DNA from: JAZMZS01 sp045580775
GTDB lineage: Bacteria; Bacillota; Clostridia; Oscillospirales; CAG-272
NCBI GenBank assembly: GCA_045580775.1
Contig: JAZNOK010000158.1
Location: 1-5,029, forward strand
Direction: 5' to 3'
DNA: 5,029 nt
The notes beneath the pieces were generated by a model. That model did not search any database and was not told where the DNA came from. It saw only the letters and a list, made by a program, of their open reading frames with translations. Made by a program: the position numbers and the translations under genes. Of this stretch, positions 1 to 5,029 are shown in pieces (position 1 is the first letter of the stretch; every line of letters starts with the position of its first letter).

Positions 1-37
1 GAAAAAACTTGATATTTTATGTAATTTTCAACAATTA

Positions 38-67
38 TTGCAACATACTTAAAAATTATTGTATAAT
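38..67 (+). promoter_or_regulatory. Predicted sigma-A promoter P1 upstream of pth
   Basis: A -35-like TTGCAA (38-43) and a perfect -10 TATAAT (62-67) are separated by 18 bp in very AT-rich DNA, which would start transcription near 74-75. It reads toward pth and is the distal member of a tandem pair. The match is to the general sigma-70/sigma-A consensus only. AT-rich DNA produces such matches by chance, but the near-ideal spacing and perfect -10 support it. Confidence 0.55.
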
Positions 68-80
68 TTTCAAAATCATA

Positions 81-109
81 TTGCAAAAAAACAATAAATA
101 ATGTATAAT
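81..109 (+). promoter_or_regulatory. Predicted sigma-A promoter P2 upstream of pth
   Basis: A -35-like TTGCAA (81-86) and a perfect -10 TATAAT (104-109) have the optimal 17-bp spacer. The spacer contains an A-rich run (85-91). Transcription would start near 115-117, giving a leader of about 130 nt before pth. The -35 and -10 words are the same as in P1, including flanking bases (ATTGCAA and TGTATAATT). This is the better of the two and the likely main promoter for the pth-mfd operon. Confidence 0.65.
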
Positions 110-135
110 TAATGACCGTCCGACCGTTTTAACCT

Positions 136-182
136 ATGTTATTTCGGCGGTTGTTTACATGAATATAAACACTATGCCGTAA
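136..182 (+). other. Two tiny overlapping leader ORFs (speculative)
   Basis: ATG at 136 opens an 8-codon frame (MLFRRLFT) with tandem CGG arginine codons and a TGA stop at 160-162. This stop overlaps an ATG at 159 that opens a 7-codon frame (MNINTMP, stop TAA 180-182). The ATGA overlap would allow translational coupling. GGCGG (146-150) lies about 8 bases before ATG 159 and is a weak Shine-Dalgarno candidate; ATG 136 has none. The second frame also contains a two-codon minigene, ATG CCG TAA (174-182), and its stop lies in the 5' arm of the hairpin at 176-193. Frames this short occur by chance, so translation is unproven. Confidence 0.2.
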
Positions 183-198
183 GTATTTGCGGCTTTTT
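176..198 (+). terminator. Intrinsic terminator-like hairpin in the pth leader
   Basis: Bases 176-182 (GCCGTAA) pair with 187-193 (TTGCGGC) in a seven-pair stem with one T-G wobble, four G/C pairs at the base and a four-base loop (GTAT). Five T residues follow directly (194-198), then more T-rich DNA. That is the layout of a Rho-independent terminator on the + strand. There is no T-run on the other side, so it is not bidirectional. It lies downstream of both predicted promoters and upstream of pth, so it would act as an attenuator or partial terminator of the operon unless an unseen promoter lies closer to the gene. Confidence 0.55.
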
Positions 199-222
199 CG
201 TGTTTTCTTGTTTTCGTGTTTT
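195..222 (+). repeat. 12-bp direct repeat in the leader
   Basis: TTTTCGTGTTTT occurs at 195-206 and again at 211-222, separated by CTTG. The first copy overlaps the T-run of the terminator-like hairpin, and the second ends 14 bases before the pth ribosome binding site. The repeat is exact. Its role is unknown; it could be replication slippage or a binding site in DNA or RNA. Confidence 0.8.
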
Positions 223-235
223 AAAAGTATAATTC

Positions 236-249
236 GGAGATAAAATATG
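236..249 (+). promoter_or_regulatory. Ribosome binding site fixing the pth start
   Basis: GGAGA (236-240) lies seven bases after its GGAG core from ATG 247. It supports the start that gives Pth its extra N-terminal residues. The next in-frame ATG is at codon 67, past the catalytic histidine, so no shorter ATG start could give an active enzyme. The same TTCGGAGA word occurs before the lipoprotein gene (4501-4508, with one flanking base differing outside the word). Confidence 0.8.
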
Positions 250-873
250 GCAGATATTTTTGATTTATTTAAACAGATTTCAAAAAATGAAAGTACAGGT
301 ACAGATCCTGTCAGCTACATTGTGGTCGGACTTGGAAATCCGGGTGAAGAATATGTGCATACAAGACACAATGCAGGTTTTTTATGTTTAGACTACATAT
401 CACAAAAGTGTTCTTGTAAAATTAACCGAGTGAAGTTCAAAGGTATGTGTGCCGATACAGTAATTTCGGGAAAGAGGGTGCTGCTGCTAAAACCTCAGAC
501 CTATATGAATAATTCCGGAGAATCCGTCAAAGAGGCTGCTGACTTCTACAAGATACCGCCTCAAAGAATAATTGTTATCTGTGATGACGTAAACTTTGAT
601 GTGGGGTATATGCGTATCAGAAAAAAGGGAAGCGACGCCGGACAAAGAGGTGTTCGCAGTATTATATCTCATCTAAAGACCGATGATTTTCCAAGGATCA
701 AGGTTGGTGTAGGAAAAAAGCCGACACCTGAGTATGATATGGCTGATTGGGTATTGTCAAAATTTTCTTCAGAAGAACAGAAAGTGCTGTATACGTCAAT
801 AGAGTCTTCCTATGAAGCCCTTTCCCTTATGCTGGAAGATAAGACTGATCAAGCGATGGCAAAATTCAACTGA
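247..873 (+). CDS. pth: Peptidyl-tRNA hydrolase Pth
   Basis: This cytoplasmic esterase cleaves peptidyl-tRNA released early from ribosomes, recycling the tRNA; it is usually essential in bacteria. The 208-residue product is somewhat longer than E. coli Pth (194). Family signatures seen: VGLGNPG at 27-33, with N31 matching E. coli N10; TRHNAGF at 39-45, with H41 matching catalytic H20; KPQTYMNNSG at 82-91, with N88 matching N68; and CDDVNFDVG at 112-120, with D113 matching D93. The core ends in the usual basic/Asn tail. About 23 residues precede the core; the ribosome binding site supports this extension. The loop GSDAGQRG (128-135) replaces the usual G-x-A/G-G-H-N-G form, so the positions of E. 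coli H113 and N114 appear as Q133 and R134. The remaining catalytic residues are intact, so I expect an active enzyme. It is the first gene of a likely pth-mfd operon. No fin-like gene lies between pth and mfd, unlike in Bacillus subtilis. Confidence 0.97.
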   Translation: MADIFDLFKQISKNESTGTDPVSYIVVGLGNPGEEYVHTRHNAGFLCLDYISQKCSCKINRVKFKGMCADTVISGKRVLLLKPQTYMNNSGESVKEAADFYKIPPQRIIVICDDVNFDVGYMRIRKKGSDAGQRGVRSIISHLKTDDFPRIKVGVGKKPTPEYDMADWVLSKFSSEEQKVLYTSIESSYEALSLMLEDKTDQAMAKFN

Positions 874-928
874 GATAAAAAAATATTTTTCCATGTATGA
901 ATGTTTACACAGAAAGGAGAACTGATAA

Positions 929-3900
929 ATGCTGTACGATTACATCAGTTATGAAGCTGAGTATGAAAAGATACTCGCATCATTGAATAACGAGATATCA
1001 AACAAAAATAAGCATAGTATCTTTGTCTCCGGACTGTGCAAGGGAGCAACCGAGTCTCTTGTTTGTTCGTATCTCGAGCGATTGCACGCCGATCACAAAA
1101 CTCCCATGCTGTTTTTGTGCGGGAGCGACAAAGAAGCTGCTTCGATAAGTATGATGCTGGGAACGCACGGTTTTGCAGTTCCGTATTACAGATCGAGAGA
1201 TTTTGTATTTTCGAACATTTCCGCTTCTCACTCTGATGAGTGCGAGAGATTGATGATACTAAATTCTTTATCACGAGGTGAATGCCATGGAGTGGTAACT
1301 ACTCCGAGTGCTTTGCTGCAGTATACGATTCCTCCTGATGTTTTAAAGGAAAATATAATTACACTGAAAACAGGTATGGAAGTATCTTTGTCATTTATTG
1401 CACAAAAGCTTCTTTTCATGGGATATGCAAGGACCGAGCTTGTTGACGGTGAAGGTCAGTTCTCGGTAAGAGGAGATATTCTGGATATTTATCCTCCTTT
1501 GTACGGTGATAATTTCGGCAAAGCTGTCCGCATTGAATTTTTCGGTGATGAAATAGACAGAATAGGTTATTTTGATATTCATACGCAGAGGGTAAGTGAA
1601 AACGAAAGCTCAGTGTGTATTGTTCCTGTCAGAGAGGTCTTGTACTCTGACGATGATAAAAATAATATCAAGCGAGCTATAAGTTCTCTGGTTAAAAAAG
1701 AGTACGATGACCAAAAAAAGAAACTTCTGCTCGAGGAGCTTGAAGCCTGCGAACTAGATACAGTTGCATTTGCTGACAAGTATATTTCTCTTATATACCA
1801 AAGACCGGCTGCTTTGATGGATTACATGGATAAAAACTGTGTTTGCTTCATTATAGGAAGCAACGCTGTACGATCACAGCTGGAGTCCTCTCAAAAGCTC
1901 TATGAAGAGAATGTTTCTCTTATGCTCGAAGAACATGCAGTATCTTCTAAGTACGCAAAGTACAGTGCCCAAATCTCTGATTACGATTTATTCTTAGACA
2001 GGCACGCTTCTATTCATCTCGATAGTTTTCTATCCGGTGCATCTTACTCAAAGACATCTCTTATCTTCGGTATGAGAACAAAACAAAGCACCGGCACAAA
2101 TAACATTTCTTTGCTGTGTGAAGATATAGAAAATTATATCAGAGCATCATACAGAATAGTTGTCGGATGTGCTTCGGTAGTTGAAATGCAAAATCTGGCA
2201 GCTCTTCTCAGAGAAAAGGAGATCTCGGTTTCCGAGTGCTTTGATGATTTGCCGGGGCCGGGTGACTTAAAGACGAAGGTCGTATATATTACCAAAGGCA
2301 CATTGCGTGAAGGTTTTGAACTGTCAGGTGCAAGGTTTGCTTATGTTTGTTTTTCGGAAAAAGCATCCGCCGGAAAAAGCAGGCTTGTTGGTGCTAAAAG
2401 AAAAAAATATTCTTCAGGAAAAAAACTTACTTCATACGCGGATCTTCATGAAGGTGACTATGTTGTTCATGAATCATACGGTATAGGTATATATAAGGGA
2501 CTCACCAAGATCACATCCGCTGACGGTATTACAAAAGAATATATAACAATACAGTACGCCGGAACTGACAAGCTCTTTATTCCTGCCGAGAGATTAGAGC
2601 AGATATCAAAATACATCGGAGCTCATTCTGACGACGGTCTGCTAAAACTGTCGAAGATGGGCGGTGCGGAATGGCATAAGCAGACTTCAAGGGCCAAAGC
2701 ATCTGTCAAGAAAATGGCCAAAGAGCTGATCGATCTCTATGCACGCAGAATGAGAAAGAGTGGATTTGCATATCCTCCTGATGATGCTTTGCAACAGGAG
2801 TTCGATTCTTCGTTCCCCTATGAGGAGACTTCATCTCAGCTGGAAGCGATTGAATCTATAAAGCAAGATATGATGCGTTCCGTCCCGATGGACAGACTGC
2901 TTTGCGGAGATGTTGGATACGGAAAGACCGAAGTTGCACTCCGTGCTGCCTTTAAAGCAATAGAAGCAGGCAAGCAAGTTGCCTTGTTGTGTCCTACTAC
3001 AATACTCGCTTATCAACATTATCAAACTGCTTTGTCACGCTTTGGAAGTTTTCCTGTCAGAGTCGATATGATATCCCGTTTTAGATCGGCAAAAGAACAA
3101 AAAGAAATTTTCCGCCGCCTCAAACGCGGTGATATAGACATGATCATCGGAACTCATAAGCTGGTCTACGGAGAGGTGGAATTCAAGGATCTTGGTCTTC
3201 TGATCATAGATGAGGAACAGCGGTTCGGAGTTGCTCAGAAAGAACGTTTGAAGCAGTTTGCTTCAGATATTGATGTCTTGTCACTCTCAGCTACCCCTAT
3301 CCCAAGAACATTAAATATGGCAATGGGAGGCATTCGAGACATGTCGGTTCTTGATGAAGTTCCCGGGGATAGACTTCCTGTTCAGACTTACGTGCTTGAA
3401 TATGATGAATCAGTAATATATGAGGCGATCAGAAGAGAGCTGGCACGCGGAGGTCAGGTGTTTTACCTTTATAACAAGGTTGAAGACATAAATAATGTAG
3501 CTGCTCGTCTGGCCGATGCGATAGATGGGATCAATATTGCCGTAGCTCACGGTCAAATGGACAAAAATGAAATAGAGGGAATATGGCAGCAGCTTCTTGA
3601 CGGTACAGTAGATGTGCTTGTGTGTACATCAATAATCGAAACAGGCGTTGATGTTCCGAATGCAAATACCCTCATCGTAGAAAATGCAGACAGACTTGGG
3701 TTATCTCAGCTGCATCAGTTAAGAGGACGAGTAGGCAGGTCCAGCCGTCGTGCCTATGCGTACTTTACTTACAGGAAGGGCAAAGTCCTTACAGAAATAT
3801 CCGAAAAGAGACTTCGTGCAATTAGAGATTATGCACAGTTCGGGGCAGGATTTAAGGTTGCATTGCGAGATCTGGAAATCAGAGGTGCGGGCAACATGCT

Positions 3901-4477
3901 CGGAGCTGAACAGCACGGGCACCTTGATGCGGTCGGATATGATATGTATATCAAACTTCTAAATGAAGCTGTCTTGGAGGAAAAAGGAGAAAAAATCCCC
4001 TCGAAAGTAGAGTGCAAGCTTGATCTTAAAGTAGATGCTTATATTCCCGAAAGTTATATTTCGTCCTCATCTGTTCGTATGGAAATGTACAAAAGGATCG
4101 CTTTGATCTTGTGCGAGGAAGACGCAGATGATATACAGGATGAGCTTCTTGACCGCTTTGGCGAATATCCGCCTCAGATCGGGAATTTGATCAAAGTGGC
4201 ACGCCTCAAGGCACTTGCACAGTCATGCGGAATAGAACGTATCGCTCAAAACGAGTCTTCTGTTTGCATATATCCAAAAGAGCTTAAAGTGGAATTTTGG
4301 TCACTGCTTGATTTTTCTGATGTGGACTATAAACTGAGGATAAATTTAACAAACGGAGAATGCCTAGTATTTAAGATCCCCAAAAATTCAAACGTTCTGG
4401 ATTCATGCTTGCATGTGCTTAGCGAGTATTTTAGAAAATGTTCACATTCTGATAACTCTCAGAACACACAAGCATGA
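929..4477 (+). CDS. mfd: Transcription-repair coupling factor Mfd
   Basis: This is an ATP-driven DNA translocase that binds RNA polymerase stalled at lesions, pushes it off, and recruits UvrA for nucleotide excision repair. The 1182-residue length is normal. Domains in order: UvrB-like N-terminal module (about 1-300) with FSVRGDILDIYPP at 178-190 and no functional Walker A, as usual for Mfd; a poorly conserved D3 region (about 310-480); the CarD-like RNA polymerase interaction domain (about 502-575) with GDYVVHESYGIGIYKG; and the RecG-like helicase core (about 625-980). The helicase core shows Walker A GDVGYGKTE (660-668), motif Ia PTTILAYQHY (689-698), DEEQ (761-764), SATPIPRT (787-794) and QLRGRVGR (930-937). 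The TRCF C-terminal domain D7 follows (about 1025-1125), then a polar tail rich in Ser, Asn and Gln. AGAAAGGAGA (911-920) is a strong ribosome binding site at good distance from ATG 929. No motif is missing and no frameshift is seen. It is probably cotranscribed with pth, 55 bp upstream. The stop is a double one, TGA TAA. Confidence 0.98.
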   Translation: MLYDYISYEAEYEKILASLNNEISNKNKHSIFVSGLCKGATESLVCSYLERLHADHKTPMLFLCGSDKEAASISMMLGTHGFAVPYYRSRDFVFSNISASHSDECERLMILNSLSRGECHGVVTTPSALLQYTIPPDVLKENIITLKTGMEVSLSFIAQKLLFMGYARTELVDGEGQFSVRGDILDIYPPLYGDNFGKAVRIEFFGDEIDRIGYFDIHTQRVSENESSVCIVPVREVLYSDDDKNNIKRAISSLVKKEYDDQKKKLLLEELEACELDTVAFADKYISLIYQRPAALMDYMDKNCVCFIIGSNAVRSQLESSQKLYEENVSLMLEEHAVSSKYAKYSAQISDYDLFLDRHASIHLDSFLSGASYSKTSLIFGMRTKQSTGTNNISLLCEDIENYIRASYRIVVGCASVVEMQNLAALLREKEISVSECFDDLPGPGDLKTKVVYITKGTLREGFELSGARFAYVCFSEKASAGKSRLVGAKRKKYSSGKKLTSYADLHEGDYVVHESYGIGIYKGLTKITSADGITKEYITIQYAGTDKLFIPAERLEQISKYIGAHSDDGLLKLSKMGGAEWHKQTSRAKASVKKMAKELIDLYARRMRKSGFAYPPDDALQQEFDSSFPYEETSSQLEAIESIKQDMMRSVPMDRLLCGDVGYGKTEVALRAAFKAIEAGKQVALLCPTTILAYQHYQTALSRFGSFPVRVDMISRFRSAKEQKEIFRRLKRGDIDMIIGTHKLVYGEVEFKDLGLLIIDEEQRFGVAQKERLKQFASDIDVLSLSATPIPRTLNMAMGGIRDMSVLDEVPGDRLPVQTYVLEYDESVIYEAIRRELARGGQVFYLYNKVEDINNVAARLADAIDGINIAVAHGQMDKNEIEGIWQQLLDGTVDVLVCTSIIETGVDVPNANTLIVENADRLGLSQLHQLRGRVGRSSRRAYAYFTYRKGKVLTEISEKRLRAIRDYAQFGAGFKVALRDLEIRGAGNMLGAEQHGHLDAVGYDMYIKLLNEAVLEEKGEKIPSKVECKLDLKVDAYIPESYISSSSVRMEMYKRIALILCEEDADDIQDELLDRFGEYPPQIGNLIKVARLKALAQSCGIERIAQNESSVCIYPKELKVEFWSLLDFSDVDYKLRINLTNGECLVFKIPKNSNVLDSCLHVLSEYFRKCSHSDNSQNTQA

Positions 4478-4516
4478 TAAAAAAATATATATTTACATAT
4501 TTCGGAGACTGCAAAA

Positions 4517-5029
4517 ATGAAAAAGATCACAAAAATCTTTCTGTCTGTATTACTTATGATTTCAGTTCTTTTGTCTTGCTCATGTGCCGGTGCACAAAAA
4601 GACTATATATATAAAAATAATACCGAAGAATACATATACAAGTACGGAGATTATGTTATTGACAAGAATTTCTACTCTTACTGGCTTGCAAGATATAAGG
4701 CTGTACTGATGTATACTTATTCTGACATTAAGGATACAGAAGATTTTTGGAATACCGATTACGGTAGCGGAAATGCAAATGAGGTCTTGACAGCTTATGC
4801 CGATGAGACTGTTAAAAACTACCTGGCAAGCGTCTATCTGTTTGCTCACTACGGACTATCTATGTCAGAAAGCGATGTCAAAACTGTAGATTCTCAGCTC
4901 GCTGAGATCCTCAGTGATGGCTTTGAAGGGAATGTAGCGTCTTTGAACAGTGAAGCATACCAATACGGCATTAATTTCGATATGCTCCGACAAATATATA
5001 TTGCCGAGGCGAAGATGGAGACTGTATAC
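4517..5029 (+). CDS. SurA/PrsA-like secreted lipoprotein, 3' end cut by the window
   Basis: Only the first 171 codons are present; the frame is open at the window edge. The N-terminus is a lipoprotein signal: basic MKKITK, a hydrophobic stretch (7-19), and lipobox LLSC with C21 as the probable lipidated residue. A second cysteine, C23, follows, but its -3 to -1 residues fit a lipobox less well. The -2 Leu before C21 is slightly unusual. Residues 39-60 (YIYKYGDYVIDKNFYSYWLARY) resemble the start of SurA/PrsA N-terminal chaperone domains, where a short strand (V-N-G-x-x-I) leads into a helix. The rest is helical and polar, with LASVYLFAHYGLSMSESDV typical of that fold. A parvulin (PpiC) isomerase domain would lie beyond the edge, so catalytic activity cannot be judged. 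The protein should sit on the outer face of the membrane as a folding factor. CGGAGA (4503-4508) is the ribosome binding site. The 39-bp gap after mfd suggests cotranscription. Residues 30-68 are strikingly tyrosine-rich. Confidence 0.75.
   Translation, partial: MKKITKIFLSVLLMISVLLSCSCAGAQKDYIYKNNTEEYIYKYGDYVIDKNFYSYWLARYKAVLMYTYSDIKDTEDFWNTDYGSGNANEVLTAYADETVKNYLASVYLFAHYGLSMSESDVKTVDSQLAEILSDGFEGNVASLNSEAYQYGINFDMLRQIYIAEAKMETVY

Noticed and set aside
228..233. Third TATAAT close to pth
   Set aside because: It overlaps the run-up to the ribosome binding site, so a transcript from it would start near 240 and lose the site. No -35 element lies at a workable distance; TTGTTT (208-213) gives only a 14-bp spacer.
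879..890. AAAAATATTTTT palindrome after pth as a terminator
   Set aside because: The possible stem is all A-T with no real loop, so it is too weak, and mfd follows closely with its own ribosome binding site.
1031..1060. Degraded Walker A-like GLCKGATES at the Mfd N-terminus as a defect
   Set aside because: Loss of ATP binding in the UvrB-like module is normal in Mfd; the working ATPase is the RecG-like core at 660-668 onward.
945..1274. 109-residue minus-strand open frame inside mfd
   Set aside because: It is a shadow of the well-supported mfd frame, with composition unlike a natural protein (many Arg, Ser and Cys in scattered order).
1601..4273. NESSVCI appears twice in Mfd (residues 225-231 and 1108-1114)
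   Set aside because: The two copies use different codons and lie in unrelated domains (start of D1b and the C-terminal domain), so this looks like coincidence rather than duplication.
4483..4494. AAATATATATTT palindrome after mfd as a terminator
   Set aside because: It is A-T only with no GC stem or following T-run, and the next gene begins about 20 bases later.
4580..4849. 89-residue open frame on the minus strand
   Set aside because: It lies opposite the lipoprotein gene, whose frame has a signal peptide, ribosome binding site and family-like sequence. I see no supporting start signals for the minus-strand frame.
1..5029. CRISPR array, tRNA/rRNA genes, insertion sequence or prophage parts
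   Set aside because: No regularly spaced repeats, no tRNA or rRNA signature, and no transposase, integrase or phage-like frame was seen on either strand.

Overview
The window looks like a piece of chromosomal housekeeping DNA from a low-GC Gram-positive bacterium, most likely a member of the Clostridia. This rests on AT-rich intergenic DNA, purine-rich GGAG-type ribosome binding sites, a Gram-positive style lipoprotein, and the order pth - mfd - SurA/PrsA-like lipoprotein, an arrangement I associate with Clostridia. No rRNA or other taxonomic marker is present, so the genus is open.

Layout, all on the + strand. Positions 1-246 hold no protein gene of normal size. They carry two near-identical sigma-70/sigma-A type promoter sequences in tandem (TTGCAA...TATAAT twice, about 42 bp apart), then a roughly 130-nt leader with a GC-rich hairpin and T-run that looks like an intrinsic terminator (176-198), tiny possible leader ORFs, and a 12-bp direct repeat. 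Positions 247-873 encode peptidyl-tRNA hydrolase (Pth). After a 55-bp gap, 929-4477 encode the complete transcription-repair coupling factor Mfd (1182 residues). After a 39-bp gap, a gene for a secreted lipoprotein with a SurA/PrsA-like N-terminal region begins at 4517 and runs off the window end.

The three genes are close together, each has its own ribosome binding site, and no convincing terminator lies between them, so they probably form one operon read from the two upstream promoters. Pth rescues tRNAs from prematurely released peptidyl-tRNA. Mfd removes RNA polymerase stalled at DNA lesions and recruits the UvrA excision repair machinery. The third product is probably an extracytoplasmic folding factor. 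The first two share a theme of clearing stalled gene-expression machinery.

The coding content is ordinary, and I see no mobile element, CRISPR array, toxin-antitoxin or defence system. The points worth a second look are the possible attenuator with minigene-like ORFs in the pth leader, and substitutions in a normally conserved active-site loop of Pth.
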